The notes under the pieces: generated by a model
The model's input: only the letters and a program-made list of their open reading frames with translations
Told to the model about the DNA's origin: nothing
The model's database searches: none
Shown here: positions 8,442 to 18,068 of the stretch, in pieces
Numbering within the stretch: position 1 is the stretch's first letter
Layout: every line of letters begins with the position of its first letter
Program-made: the position numbers and the translations under genes
NCBI RefSeq assembly: GCF_900142725.1
Contig: NZ_FRBW01000005.1
Span: 248,001-312,000 of the forward strand
DNA from: Roseibium suaedae
Lineage (GTDB): Bacteria; Pseudomonadota; Alphaproteobacteria; Rhizobiales; Stappiaceae
Length of the DNA stretch: 64,000 nucleotides
Direction of reading: 5' to 3'

Positions 8442-9259
8442 GGCTGAACCCTCCGGAATGCGCCGACGGCAAGAAGCAAGGCTGCGGCGGACCAAAGGAC
8501 CAGCGAGCCCAAGGCTTGAACAGGCGGAATGGTGCTGGCCGCGCCGCCGATCCCCGCGGCAGCCGCAACGGCTCCGGAAGAGGCCAGATTGAACAGCCGG
8601 AAGGCGTCGGCAGGATTGGCGAGTAATGCGAGCGGAAACAGCGTCTTCGAGAAATAACCGCCGTTGTCTGCCACCACACCGGCCAGAAGCGCCAGATCAT
8701 ACAGCACGATCAGGATCAGCCAGAGCGCGACCACAAGCCCTGCCGCTGTGCCAGGACGCTTTGACAGGGCCGAAATCGCATACCCGATGCCTAGGAAGGC
8801 AGCACCAAGCAGCAGTGAAGTCCAGGTGAGGCGGACAAGCGCATCCAAACCATCAATGGAGCGTGGATCGAACGCAAAGGCTGAAAGGGCAGCCACCCCA
8901 TATCCGGCGACAACCGCCAGGGCGAGGACCATCAGATGAGACAGGAACTTGCCCAGAACCAGCTCCCACCGGCGCACCGGATAGGTCAGCACCAGCGCAA
9001 GTGTGCCGCGTTCCACTTCGCCGGCGATCGCATCAAAGGACATGAGCAACGCAATCAACGGCACCAGATAGACGGCAAGAGAGGTCAGGCTCGCTACCGT
9101 GACCGTCAGCTTGTCCGCTCCAAGTTCGCCTGTCGGCGCAGAGCCTGCTGCGGACAGGACGGCGGCGAAAAGCACCATCATGACGATGGCTATGGCGACC
9201 CAGCGGTTGCGCAGGGCAATGCGGAATTCCGCCTGAGCGGTGGCCAGGATCCGGCTCAT
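8438..9259 (-). CDS. nosY: NosY, membrane subunit of the NosDFY complex
   Basis: NosY is the permease-like subunit that pairs with the ATPase NosF and periplasmic NosD to mature the copper sites of N2O reductase. The 273 residues form six likely membrane helices, with a cytoplasmic loop FDAIAGEVERGTL that matches the coupling region of ABC-2 type permeases. Both ends overlap neighbours by 4 bases (nosF upstream, nosL downstream), which implies translational coupling. Confidence 0.95.
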   Translation of the reverse strand: MSRILATAQAEFRIALRNRWVAIAIVMMVLFAAVLSAAGSAPTGELGADKLTVTVASLTSLAVYLVPLIALLMSFDAIAGEVERGTLALVLTYPVRRWELVLGKFLSHLMVLALAVVAGYGVAALSAFAFDPRSIDGLDALVRLTWTSLLLGAAFLGIGYAISALSKRPGTAAGLVVALWLILIVLYDLALLAGVVADNGGYFSKTLFPLALLANPADAFRLFNLASSGAVAAAAGIGGAASTIPPVQALGSLVLWSAAALLLAVGAFRRVQP

Positions 9260-10149
9260 TGCACGGTCCTCCGGCTGTAGTGGGTGTAAAGGTCTTCAAG
9301 GCTGGGCGGGATGAGATCCACATCCTCAACCAGGGACCCAAGACGCGTGATGTCATTCAGGCGGCCAAGCTTGGCCTCAGGTGCGCAGGCCAGATCGACC
9401 CGCTTGCCGTTTATCCGCGTGCCGCCGAGTTGCCGGGCAACCTCGTCCGCCTGACCGGACTGCGCCACGAGCCGGATATGGATCGGCAGGCCCGCCGAGT
9501 GGCGCAAGGCGCTCAACGTGTCGTTGGCAACGAGAACGCCACGGGACAGGATCGCGATCCGGTCGGTTCTCGCCTCAACCTCGGTCAGGGCGTGGGAGGA
9601 ATGCAGGATTGCAGTGCCGTCATGGGCCAGAAGGTCCAGAATGGAATAGAACTCCTGCCGGGAGACCGGGTCGAGGCCGCTTGTCGGCTCATCCAGGATC
9701 ATCAGCTTCGGATGCCCGATCAAAGCCTGAGCAAGGCCGATGCGCTGGCGCATGCCCTTGGAATAGGTGCCGATGCGCCGGTTCATGGCGTCCGCAATTC
9801 CGACCTGCTCCAGAAGCCCGGCAGCCTTTTTGACCGGTTCCCCCTTGAGGCGCAGATAGAGTTCGATCTGCTCACGCCCGGTCAGGGCAGGGTGGAAGGC
9901 GACATTTTCAGGCAGATAGGCGGTGAGGGCCTTGGCGGCCTGACTGCCCGGCACATGGCCATCGACGGAGATCGTGCCCCCGTCGGCAGCAAGAAGGCCC
10001 AGAATGGTCTTCATCAGCGTGGATTTACCCGCGCCGTTATGGCCGAGCAGCGCAACCCGCTCTCCAGCCTCGATGGCAAGGGAAACGCCGTCCAGCGCCG
10101 TCAGTCCGGCGAAGCGTTTAGTGACTTGCGAGATTGTCAGGATCGTCAT
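9256..10149 (-). CDS. nosF: NosF, ABC ATPase for N2O reductase maturation
   Basis: NosF is the cytoplasmic ATPase that drives the NosDFY complex. The 297 residues contain Walker A GHNGAGKST at 36-44, the signature YSKGMRQR, Walker B LMILDEP and an H-loop (HSSHAL). The C-terminal 80 residues form the accessory domain usual in NosF. Its start lies inside the 3' end of nosD (32-base overlap) and its end overlaps nosY by 4 bases. Confidence 0.96.
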   Translation of the reverse strand: MTILTISQVTKRFAGLTALDGVSLAIEAGERVALLGHNGAGKSTLMKTILGLLAADGGTISVDGHVPGSQAAKALTAYLPENVAFHPALTGREQIELYLRLKGEPVKKAAGLLEQVGIADAMNRRIGTYSKGMRQRIGLAQALIGHPKLMILDEPTSGLDPVSRQEFYSILDLLAHDGTAILHSSHALTEVEARTDRIAILSRGVLVANDTLSALRHSAGLPIHIRLVAQSGQADEVARQLGGTRINGKRVDLACAPEAKLGRLNDITRLGSLVEDVDLIPPSLEDLYTHYSRRTVQ

Positions 10150-11461
10150 CGGTCATGCTCCTCTCGCGCGCCTCAGCAATCGCATCGGCCTCAAGGGCGA
10201 TGAAGCGGGCGGGAACGGAAATGGAAATCGGTTCGGTCAGCGGAAAGCTGTCGGTCACGCCACCTGGAAGGGTGGCCGGGAAGGAATCCTGGCTCCAGCG
10301 CACCAGCTGCACGGCGGGCGAGCCCAGCAGCAACTTGGCCGCAGGCTGGGACCACAGGATGTGATCCATCAGGTCGTTCGGGCGGTAGGGGCTGTCTGCA
10401 ATGCCATCGCCATTGAGATCAAAGGCGGCATGATCGGACCAGAAATTGCCCCGACCCTGGTCGCTCCACTCGATCTGGCGGCTGCCGACATATTTCACCT
10501 GGTTCTGGTTGGCGATGAAGGCATTGCCGGAGATCGCGTTGCGCTCGGATCCGGCGGTGAAGTGAATGCCGATACCGCAGCCCTCAAACCGGTTGCCCGT
10601 GATCCGGTTCTTGTGGGCGTTGTAGATGAAGGTGCATTTGGCGGTGGTGCCGCCACGCACCAGATTGCCGATGACCTCCGCATTGTTGGCATAGTTCAGC
10701 ATCAGGCCATGCTGCCGGTCGGCGAGAGACATGTTGTCCTTGACGATGATCTTGTTGGAGAACATCAAGGCATAGCCGAGCGTGTTGCCGATGGAGACAT
10801 TGCCCTCGATCACGCTGTCGTTCGTGTACATGTAGTGGACCGCAAACCGCAGGTCCCGCATCAGGTTGCCGCGAAAGACGTCCTTCTTGGAAACATTTGC
10901 GAAAATGCCGTCGCGCCCCCAGCGGATCTCGTTGCCTTCCACCAGTGCGCCCGGCGCATTCCAGACATAGATGCCATTGCCCCGGTCGTTTACATGACCG
11001 GTGTTTCGGCCCTCGATCCGGTTGCGCAGCACCTTCACGTCCTGTGCGCCGTGGAGCGTGATGCCATGGAGATTGCCGCTCAGGAAATTGTCTTCGACGG
11101 TGACGTTCCTTGCGGTTTCCCGCACAAAGATGCCGCTGTCGATGTCGGTCGAATTGCTGCCCGAGCCCTCAATGGCAAGGCCGCGCACGGTGATGTTCTC
11201 ACCGGAAATGCCGATCACGGACCCGGTGCCGTTGCCCCGAAGAATTGCGCCATCCAGCCCGGTCACGATCAATGGCTTCAAGATCTCGACCGGTCCCTCA
11301 TAAAGGCCCCGCTCGAGGACAAGTTCATCGCCGGGGGCTGCCCCGGCGATGGCATTGGCGAGGGCTTGCGGGCCGGGCGAGACCTGGCGCGTTTCCGCCA
11401 GCGCGGCATTGGCCACGAGGCAGAGCCCAAGGATCAGTCCGGTCCACAAGCCGTGAGACAT
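10118..11461 (-). CDS. nosD: NosD, periplasmic copper-handling beta-helix protein
   Basis: NosD accepts copper from NosL and passes it to apo-NosZ, docked on NosFY. The 447-residue product has a Sec signal (about 22 residues ending ALAE) and many tandem CASH/NosD repeats of the right-handed beta-helix type (for example NLHGITLHGA, GYALMFSN, HGLMLNYANN). The chosen ATG at 11461 gives a clean signal peptide; an upstream open stretch runs into nosZ. The 3' end overlaps nosF by 32 bases, longer than the other overlaps in this operon. Confidence 0.95.
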   Translation of the reverse strand: MSHGLWTGLILGLCLVANAALAETRQVSPGPQALANAIAGAAPGDELVLERGLYEGPVEILKPLIVTGLDGAILRGNGTGSVIGISGENITVRGLAIEGSGSNSTDIDSGIFVRETARNVTVEDNFLSGNLHGITLHGAQDVKVLRNRIEGRNTGHVNDRGNGIYVWNAPGALVEGNEIRWGRDGIFANVSKKDVFRGNLMRDLRFAVHYMYTNDSVIEGNVSIGNTLGYALMFSNKIIVKDNMSLADRQHGLMLNYANNAEVIGNLVRGGTTAKCTFIYNAHKNRITGNRFEGCGIGIHFTAGSERNAISGNAFIANQNQVKYVGSRQIEWSDQGRGNFWSDHAAFDLNGDGIADSPYRPNDLMDHILWSQPAAKLLLGSPAVQLVRWSQDSFPATLPGGVTDSFPLTEPISISVPARFIALEADAIAEARERSMTDDDPDNLASH

Positions 11462-11463
11462 GA

Positions 11464-13410
11464 TCAGGCGTCCTTCGGCTCGACGAACATGCGGCCGCGC
11501 ATTTCCATGTGCAGGGCATGGCAGAACCACTGGCAATAGTACCAGTAGACCCCCGGCTGAGACGCCGTGAAGGTGACCGAGGCGGTGGCCTGCGGCGGCA
11601 CTTCCATGGCAACGCCATGGTTGCCCATGCAGAAGCCGTGAGTCAGATCCTCGATGTCGTCCATGTTGGTCACATAGACGGTCACCTCATCGCCTTCCTT
11701 CACCTTGAAGCTTTCAAGGCTGTAGGACGGGGCGACCGAATGCATGTAGACGCGGACCTTGTTGCCGTCGCGAATGACGTCGGCGCCATAGTCCAGATCC
11801 ACACCATCGGCTTCCGCCTGCTTGCGGGCGTCTTCCCAGAACGGATCCTTGCGGTCCCAGACATGGACCGGGTTGACCAACGAGCGGTGAACGATGATCG
11901 AGTCATGCGGCTCGGCAAAGGTCGGGCCGTCATGGAGCAGGGTCAGGTTGTTGCCGTCGATGGCAAAGAGCTGCTCGTTCTCCGGCTTCAAGGGGCCGAC
12001 GTTGATGTAGCGGTCCTTGGAGAACTTGTTCATCGAGATGTAGTACTTGCCGTCCGCTTCCAGGGTTTCACCCATGGAGGTGGAGTTGTGGCCCGGCTGG
12101 TAGTGCACATCCGTCTTGGAGATGATCGGGTCGACCTTCTCGCCAGCGAAAAGCTGCTTGGCTTTCTCGATGTTCCAGAACACCACCTGGCTGTCGAGGA
12201 AGAGCGTCGTATAGGCGTTGCCCTTGCCGTCGAAGGCAGTGTGGAGCGGCCCGAGGCCCAGTTCCGGTTCTGCCACCACGACAGAGCGCGGATCGGCATC
12301 CTTGTAGAAGACATCGTCCAGCTTGCGCACGTCGATGACGGTCACGGTCGGAGACAGCTTGCCCGCGATGCACAGGTGGATCTTGTCCGGGGCCATGTTG
12401 CAGCCGTGCGGGTTGTTCGGCACGGGGATGTAGCGGGTGTAGTTCTTGTTCTTACCCTTGCGGCCGTCGATCACCTTGACGCCGTTGAGTTCGATGAAGT
12501 CGCCTGCCGCAATGCCCTTTTCGATTTCGGCAATGTTGTAGACGACCACATGGTCCCGGTCAGACTTGGTCATGTCGGCGAGGTTCATGCCCATTTCCGA
12601 GTTGTAGCTCGTGGAGAAGGCATATTTGCCGTCATAGTCGGCGTCGGTGTTGTCGAGGTTGCCCGACACCATCACCTGCCAGGCGACGGTCATCTCATCC
12701 GCATTGATCGCGGTGTAGAAGTTCACGTACTGGGACGGATCATCCAGGATCTTGCCGTCATTGACCATCGGGCCTTCATCCTCGCCATTGGCGAAGACGT
12801 AGTTGGTGCGCGGCCACTTCTGCGGACGCAGGCCGTGGATGGCCTTGGCATTCGGGATCTCTAGGATCTTGTCGCACTTCATGACGTCGCAGCGCACGCG
12901 GGCCACCCGGGTATTGGCCTTGTCGTTCATGAACAGGTAGCGGCCGTCATACTTGCCCTCGGTGAAGGACATGTGGACGTGGTGCAGGTCGCCGTTGTCG
13001 TGAACCTTCTTGCCATTGGCGGCCAGAAAGTCCCGTGTCTTGTCGGTCATGTTTTCGGTCATGACCTTGAGGGACTCATTGGTCTGGCCCCAGCCGGTTG
13101 CCGAGCAGCGGTTGAACACCGGCACGCGCATCAGTTCGCGCATGGACGGAATGCCGAGAATGCGCATTTCGCCGGTCTGACCGGAGGACCAGAAGCCGTA
13201 ATATTCGTCGAGCTCACCCGGAGCCACATGGCCCGTCGCGGCTCCCGAGGCGGCGGAGGCCGCTGTGGAGGACGCAACAAGTGCACCTGCGCTGCCCGCG
13301 GTGAGAGCCAGGCCGCCAACCGCGGCGGTGCCTAGCGCGGCCCCACCGGCGGCCGTTGCGCCCATCAGCTGGCGGCGGGTCATGCCGCTGCGTTCAGTTG
13401 TATCCGACAT
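11464..13410 (-). CDS. nosZ: NosZ, nitrous-oxide reductase (clade I, Tat-exported)
   Basis: NosZ reduces N2O to N2 in the periplasm with two copper sites. The 648 residues start with a twin-arginine signal ([14 protein letters not shown]), which marks clade I. The seven-bladed propeller supplies CuZ histidines, for example in [13 protein letters not shown] and EPHDS. The C-terminal cupredoxin domain has the CuA set Cys626, Cys630, His634 and Met637, plus a His in LTHGF. I took the ATG at 13410 with AAAGGA upstream rather than a TTG further out. It follows nosR by 30 bases. Confidence 0.98.
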   Translation of the reverse strand: MSDTTERSGMTRRQLMGATAAGGAALGTAAVGGLALTAGSAGALVASSTAASAASGAATGHVAPGELDEYYGFWSSGQTGEMRILGIPSMRELMRVPVFNRCSATGWGQTNESLKVMTENMTDKTRDFLAANGKKVHDNGDLHHVHMSFTEGKYDGRYLFMNDKANTRVARVRCDVMKCDKILEIPNAKAIHGLRPQKWPRTNYVFANGEDEGPMVNDGKILDDPSQYVNFYTAINADEMTVAWQVMVSGNLDNTDADYDGKYAFSTSYNSEMGMNLADMTKSDRDHVVVYNIAEIEKGIAAGDFIELNGVKVIDGRKGKNKNYTRYIPVPNNPHGCNMAPDKIHLCIAGKLSPTVTVIDVRKLDDVFYKDADPRSVVVAEPELGLGPLHTAFDGKGNAYTTLFLDSQVVFWNIEKAKQLFAGEKVDPIISKTDVHYQPGHNSTSMGETLEADGKYYISMNKFSKDRYINVGPLKPENEQLFAIDGNNLTLLHDGPTFAEPHDSIIVHRSLVNPVHVWDRKDPFWEDARKQAEADGVDLDYGADVIRDGNKVRVYMHSVAPSYSLESFKVKEGDEVTVYVTNMDDIEDLTHGFCMGNHGVAMEVPPQATASVTFTASQPGVYWYYCQWFCHALHMEMRGRMFVEPKDA

Positions 13411-13440
13411 TTCAGTGTCCTTTCCCAAATAAGGAAGAGT

Positions 13441-15657
13441 TCAGGAGGGCATGGAGCCCGCAGGCTGGGCCGGGCGTTCCCCGGTACCGGCTGCTGCCCG
13501 GCGCTTCAGCTTGCGCATCACGACGGGGCATCTCGTTTTCGACTGGTAGAGAACCTGGCAATTCATGCAGTTGACGCATTCGTTGGGGTTGATCTCGCCA
13601 GTCGGGTGAATGGCCTGCACCGGACAATCGTTGGCGCAGGTGTGACAGGGGTTGCCGCATTCGTGGTAGCGCTTGAGCCAGTCGAACATCCGGATCCGGG
13701 CCGGAATGGCGAGGGCAGCGCCCAGCGGGCAGAGGTAGCGGCAGTAGAAACGCTCGACGAAGAGGCCGATCACCAGCAGCGTTCCCACATAGAGGAGGAA
13801 CGGCCAGGCACGGGCGAACTTCAGGATGATCGCGGTCTTGAAGGGTTCGATCTCGGCCAGGTGCTCAGCCTGTTCGATGGAGGCGAGCGAGACGCCGAAG
13901 AGGCCGAGGAAGATGATGTATTTCACAGCCCAGAGCCGCTCGTGCAGCCCCCAGGGCAGGGTGATCTGGGGCACGCGGAAGACGCGGGCAATGCGGTTGG
14001 TCAGCTCCTGCAGGGCGCCGAAGGGGCAGAGCCAGCCGCAATAAGCGCCCCGGCCCCAGAAGATCAGGGCAGCGGCCACCGAAAACCACAGAATGAAGGT
14101 CAGCGGATCCAGCAGGAAAGCTTCCCAGGTGAACCCGGACTTCAACGAGGCAGCAAGGGCAAAGAGATTGACCACCGACAGTTGGGCATTGGCAAACCAG
14201 CCGAGGAACACTAGGGTGAGCGTCAGATAGCCCATGCGGAACCAGAGCGTGAGCGTGGCCGAACGGGTCAGGAAGCCTTGAAAGAAGAAGGCAGCGGTCA
14301 GCACGGCCAGCATGATGGCGACGGCCGAGATTTCAAACGTCTTGTCCTGCCAGATCCGTTTCCAGAGCTGAGCCTTAGCGGCCGCCTCCGCCTCGTCCCC
14401 ATCCGCCATCAGCGGAGCTGCTGCCATGTCCGTTGAAACGGCAGCAGGTACCACCTTCAAGAACCGGGCAGGCGGCTGCCAGCCGAGGTCAAAGGTCAGG
14501 AACAGCTTCTCGATGGCACCGACATTGCGCTGGACGAGCAGTTGAAGCCGGAAGGGTTCGGCGGGGTTGAAGCCGCTGTCGGCCGGGATGCGGAAGAGTT
14601 CGCGCTCGCTCAAGTCCGGAGCGCCTTCGGCAGCAATGCCTCCGACGCGCATGTGATCCTTGTCGCGGAAGCGGACAGACACATCCCCCTGGATCAGCTG
14701 GATCCGGTCGAAGATACCGCCGCGCACATAGCCAGATCCCTTGAAGGAATAGCGGCCCCGGCCTGCGACCAGGATCGCCTGGTCACCCGGCTTCAGCCAG
14801 TCCTGCATGTTGGTGTAATCACCCGGCTCCAGCAGCTTTTCGCCAATGCTCGGAATGCTGGCGAGGCTGGCGTAAAGGTCGATGAAGACCTCTTCGGCTG
14901 CGCCCGGCTCGGGCCGTTCGGCAGCGCGCTGATCGGGCAATTCGGCAAAGGCTGAGTTGATCTGGCCCACATCCAGGGACAGGCGGCGCACGGTGCCGTC
15001 GCCGACCTGGGTCAGCCAGTCGTCAGCGGCAACAGCTTCCGGATTGATCTCCGCTTTTGGCCCGGAAGCCATGCTTTCTTCCGCAAGCCCGCCAAGGCCG
15101 AGACCACGGGCCACCTTGATGGAGGAGCGGATCACCGAGTCGTCGATGACCATCACCGTGACGGTCGCGCCGGAGATGATGTTGAGATCATGGCTCTCGC
15201 CGCCGGAGGCCACTTCCTGGGCAATGTCGACGCCCTTATAGCCGTCGATCAGGGCAACGATCTTGGCTTCCGGAATGCCGACCAGCACGATCGGCTCGGA
15301 GTGCTTGAGGAGCTTCACGCCCTTCAGCACGGCATCCGTCCCGATGGCCACCATGATGTGGATCGGCTTGCCGGAATAGCCGGTGGTGCCGGCAAAGTCA
15401 GACGTGATGAAGGCATAGGCCACGGTCTTGCCGCCGCTCAGCACCGGGGCGACCGGTAGGCGTGGATCAATCGGGCCAAAGCTGTCCGCACCTTCAAAAA
15501 GCGAGGATGCATCGACCTTGGGCAGGAACCGGGAAAGGTGGGAGGTCGCAGCCTGCGCTGCCGCATCCACCGTGCCGAGGCACAGGATGACAAGCAGCCC
15601 GGCGAAAAGCCTGGTCAGGGTGGCTGACCATGAAAGACGGACAGAAGTTTGGGTCAT
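13441..15657 (-). CDS. nosR: NosR, FMN- and iron-sulfur-containing regulator/electron donor for NosZ
   Basis: NosR is a polytopic membrane flavoprotein needed for nos expression and for electron supply to NosZ. The 738 residues have an N-terminal signal helix, a periplasmic FMN-binding domain with the flavin attachment motif SGATVT at 162-167 (target of NosX), then about six membrane helices. Two CxxxCP motifs (CGWLCPFGA, CRYLCPLGA) and a C-terminal 4Fe-4S pair (CHTCANDCP and CVNCMNC) follow. The ATG at 15657 overlaps the stop of the upstream small gene by 4 bases. Confidence 0.96.
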   Translation of the reverse strand: MTQTSVRLSWSATLTRLFAGLLVILCLGTVDAAAQAATSHLSRFLPKVDASSLFEGADSFGPIDPRLPVAPVLSGGKTVAYAFITSDFAGTTGYSGKPIHIMVAIGTDAVLKGVKLLKHSEPIVLVGIPEAKIVALIDGYKGVDIAQEVASGGESHDLNIISGATVTVMVIDDSVIRSSIKVARGLGLGGLAEESMASGPKAEINPEAVAADDWLTQVGDGTVRRLSLDVGQINSAFAELPDQRAAERPEPGAAEEVFIDLYASLASIPSIGEKLLEPGDYTNMQDWLKPGDQAILVAGRGRYSFKGSGYVRGGIFDRIQLIQGDVSVRFRDKDHMRVGGIAAEGAPDLSERELFRIPADSGFNPAEPFRLQLLVQRNVGAIEKLFLTFDLGWQPPARFLKVVPAAVSTDMAAAPLMADGDEAEAAAKAQLWKRIWQDKTFEISAVAIMLAVLTAAFFFQGFLTRSATLTLWFRMGYLTLTLVFLGWFANAQLSVVNLFALAASLKSGFTWEAFLLDPLTFILWFSVAAALIFWGRGAYCGWLCPFGALQELTNRIARVFRVPQITLPWGLHERLWAVKYIIFLGLFGVSLASIEQAEHLAEIEPFKTAIILKFARAWPFLLYVGTLLVIGLFVERFYCRYLCPLGAALAIPARIRMFDWLKRYHECGNPCHTCANDCPVQAIHPTGEINPNECVNCMNCQVLYQSKTRCPVVMRKLKRRAAAGTGERPAQPAGSMPS

Positions 15658-16058
15658 GACGTGGTCCTTGGCGGTGCGCGTGCGCGGGCAAGACGGCGGG
15701 CGCTGGCGTGGGACTGGGCCAGGGAGACTGGGGTCAGGCTGGACCGGACAAAAACGGGAAGGGAGGCAGGGGCTGCGGGCAGAACACCCGCGCTCGTCTG
15801 GCACAAAGAGCAGTTGTCGCAGGTCAGGTTGCAGCAGGGGTGCTTTTCCGGAGACGGCAATTCATTGCCACTCTCGTCAACGCGGATAACCCGGCGCCCT
15901 TCACCGGAGCAGATGACAATCTCCGTCACCTGACCGGCCACCGCATGGCTTCCGTCCTGGACAGACATGGCCGCCATGGCACCGCTCTGGACGCCCGTGA
16001 GAGCGGCCGATAGCGCCAGAAACAGCGCAAAAACGATATGGAGCCAACGGTTCAACAT
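15654..16058 (-). CDS. Small Cys-rich exported protein heading the nos operon (DUF2946-like)
   Basis: A 134-residue protein begins with a hydrophobic signal or anchor (MLNRWLHIVFALFLALSA). A middle stretch EIVICSGEG is followed by a cysteine cluster, CCNLTCDNCSLC, and an arginine-rich tail. The layout (signal, ICxxxG strand, Cys-rich end) resembles DUF2946 proteins, which often lie near copper genes; that match is by eye only. Its stop overlaps the nosR start, so it is probably the first gene of the nos operon. A copper-binding or copper-delivery role is inference. Start choice is not certain, since no strong ribosome-binding site is visible. Confidence 0.65.
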   Translation of the reverse strand: MLNRWLHIVFALFLALSAALTGVQSGAMAAMSVQDGSHAVAGQVTEIVICSGEGRRVIRVDESGNELPSPEKHPCCNLTCDNCSLCQTSAGVLPAAPASLPVFVRSSLTPVSLAQSHASARRLARARAPPRTTS

Positions 16059-16092
16059 GGCGCCAGTTAGTCCCTGCGCCCAATTCCCTTCT

Positions 16093-16106
16093 TTGATGTA
16101 GAGCAA
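16093..16106. promoter_or_regulatory. Candidate NnrR/FNR box of the nos operon
   Basis: TTGAT-GTAG-AGCAA fits TTG-N8-CAA; the left half equals the FNR half-site. Its centre is 41.5 bases before the ATG at 16058, much closer than other boxes in the window. If class II spacing holds, the message would be nearly leaderless, or the true start codon lies further in. In the rest of the gap (16107-16355) I see no gene or second box. Confidence 0.5.
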
Positions 16107-16355
16107 ACAAAACAGCAGTCAGCTGAGGGGAGGGCATCCTGAGCGCCTCTGGGAACGACTGCACGGGCAGCGCAACCGCGCAGGGAACCTGATAAAAATG
16201 CCAGACCCGGCTAATCCATGTGCCGGACAGAAAAAATTCTATTTCTCGCGAAATGGTTGTGGAGAAGCGTGTGCCCGCATCGGGCTTTACCGGGACCGTC
16301 GATCAAGCGGCGCAGAAAAGCGGCCAAACAGGCTGTATGGCCCCTGAACGCTGCA

Positions 16356-16790
16356 TCAACGACCGGGTGTAACGCCTTTGCCGGGCTGCTGTTCATGGAA
16401 CCAGATCAACGGCAATGCCGCATAGAGCAGCAGGGCAAGCAGCTGGATCCGCCCTTCCAGATCCCAGAAGCGGCCCCAGTGTTTCAGCAGGGGAACGCCG
16501 CAAAGCAGGCCCGCGATCAGGGCATCGGCAAGGACAAAACAGCCTAGAGCGATAAGACCGGTGAGCACGGGGTGCTGCTCGGCCTGTGCGCCTATTTTCC
16601 CCGACCGCAACAAGGCACTTAGCGTCAGGACGCCCGCGACGAGGAATACAGCTGCTTCCCAAAGGGCCGCAATCAGCGTCCCGCTGGCAGAGTTCATCCA
16701 AAGTGACCGGGTCAGTCCTGTCGCCAGATAGGACAGGCAGAGCACGCCGCCATAGGCCAGCCCCGGACGCACTACGGGCAGGAGGTGCAT
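16356..16790 (-). CDS. Small integral membrane protein downstream of nnrS
   Basis: The 144-residue protein has about four hydrophobic helices separated by short loops, with a conserved-looking tryptophan-rich end (FWDLEGRIQ, IWFHEQQ). I do not recognise a named family. It starts 3 bases after the nnrS stop with GGAGG inside the nnrS end, so the two are co-transcribed and probably work together. A role in haem/NO membrane metabolism follows only from context. Confidence 0.7.
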   Translation of the reverse strand: MHLLPVVRPGLAYGGVLCLSYLATGLTRSLWMNSASGTLIAALWEAAVFLVAGVLTLSALLRSGKIGAQAEQHPVLTGLIALGCFVLADALIAGLLCGVPLLKHWGRFWDLEGRIQLLALLLYAALPLIWFHEQQPGKGVTPGR

Positions 16791-16793
16791 GGA

Positions 16794-17990
16794 TCAGGCG
16801 GCCTTCATCCGCAGATAAGCCGGGGGCAACAAGAGCCAGCGGGCATAGCCTGCGGCAAAGACCAGATACCCCCCCGCCCAGGCAAGGCCTGCGACATCCA
16901 GCAAGGGGCGCATGGCCTCTCCCAGATAAGGCGCGGCCGCACGGGCGAAGGTTCCCACGAGGATCAAGCCGAAGAGCACAAGGTCCATGCGGCTGGCGGT
17001 CAGCGGCTGACCACTGTGCCCACGGCTGGCCCGTGTCATCACCGCAAGGGTCATGAGGCCGACCGAGCCTGCCGTCCAGAGATGAAGAGCGGCGGCAGGG
17101 TCTGCATGTCCGGGATTAAGGATCGAACAGGCAACCGCAAGAAAGCCGGCGCACAGGATCCCGTAAGCAATATGCAGGATGAAGAGCAGCGGCTCCTGCC
17201 GGGTGGCAAATCCCCGCCAGCGGGCAAGGCGCCAGACATTTCCGGCTCCTGCCAGCAACAGCAGGGCAGCGGTGCCCAGATGGAGAGGCAGGATCGTCCA
17301 GGCAGCAAGGGCCAGGGCGCTCACCCCCATGATGACGGCGTCGCCTTTGCCGAAGGGGGCAGGCAGTTTCACGGCCTTGCGGGCCGCCAGCCAGTTGCGG
17401 GTGAAAGCCGGAATGATCCGTCCGCCGATGACCAGGATCAGCAGAAGCACGAGAGAAAGCCCCGCACGCAGCGAATAGTCGGCAACACCGGCACTATAGG
17501 CTTCGGCATGGAAGCCGAGATTGGCGAGCGCGAGCAAGGCGACAATGCCAACCACCCTCAGGTTTCTGTAGTTCCTTGCAGCCACGACTTCCCGCGCAAA
17601 GACGGCACTGAGCGATATCAGAAACATGAGGTCTATGGCCGCGGCCAATGGCGCACCGATCAAAGCCGAAATAGAGACGGCAACACGGCCTGCACACCAC
17701 AGCAGCAGCAGGGCGAGAAGTTCCGCTCCCGAGACAGCAGGACGGCCCGTCCAGTTCGCAACCGCCGTCAGGGCAAAGCCCGCGATGATCGCCGGCACCC
17801 CGCCGAAGAGAAGCGTGTGCACATGCCAGTCACGGGGAGCAAAGGCAGTCGGGAGCGTGAGATCGCCGAAATAGAACGGCAGCCAGATCAGAACCGGAGC
17901 AGCCATGGCCAGGGCGCCCGCAAGGAAGAAGGGACGGAACCCGCCCGAAAGCCAGTGAGGGCCTTGATATGCTTGTGCCGTCTTTGCCAT
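16794..17990 (-). CDS. nnrS: NnrS-family haem/copper membrane protein
   Basis: NnrS is a multi-pass membrane haem protein found with denitrification genes and linked to NO stress relief. The 398 residues contain about 12 helices and family motifs: GGFRPFF near the N-terminus, DWHVHTLLFG, GFALTAVANWTGRP, GGRIIPAFTRNW and a late RASRGHSGQPL with histidine. I chose the ATG at 17990, which has AAGGA 9 bases upstream; an in-frame ATG at 18014 begins just after the hairpin at 18021-18060 and lacks a site. It lies downstream of pseudoazurin, beyond that hairpin. Confidence 0.92.
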   Translation of the reverse strand: MAKTAQAYQGPHWLSGGFRPFFLAGALAMAAPVLIWLPFYFGDLTLPTAFAPRDWHVHTLLFGGVPAIIAGFALTAVANWTGRPAVSGAELLALLLLWCAGRVAVSISALIGAPLAAAIDLMFLISLSAVFAREVVAARNYRNLRVVGIVALLALANLGFHAEAYSAGVADYSLRAGLSLVLLLILVIGGRIIPAFTRNWLAARKAVKLPAPFGKGDAVIMGVSALALAAWTILPLHLGTAALLLLAGAGNVWRLARWRGFATRQEPLLFILHIAYGILCAGFLAVACSILNPGHADPAAALHLWTAGSVGLMTLAVMTRASRGHSGQPLTASRMDLVLFGLILVGTFARAAAPYLGEAMRPLLDVAGLAWAGGYLVFAAGYARWLLLPPAYLRMKAA

Positions 17991-18020
17991 GGCTTCAATC
18001 CTTGGAAATTTCATGAAATG

Positions 18021-18060
18021 CAGGCCGCAGAACCCCAGGGAGAAGGGGTTCTGCGGCCTG
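18021..18060 (-). terminator. Hairpin after the pseudoazurin gene
   Basis: A perfect 16-bp inverted repeat (CAGGCCGCAGAACCCC and its complement) with an 8-base loop follows the pseudoazurin stop by 8 bases. No T-run follows on the minus strand, so it may work as a processing or stabilising hairpin, or as a partial terminator that lowers nnrS expression. Confidence 0.7.
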
Positions 18061-18068
18061 TCGGGTGG

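Noticed and set aside
11509..12864. 451-codon plus-strand open frame opposite nosZ
   Set aside because: Complement of strongly conserved nosZ; long only because of the G+C-rich codon use.
16218..16547. 109-codon plus-strand open frame after the nos promoter
   Set aside because: Overlaps the end of the small membrane gene at 16356 and has no family likeness or start signal.
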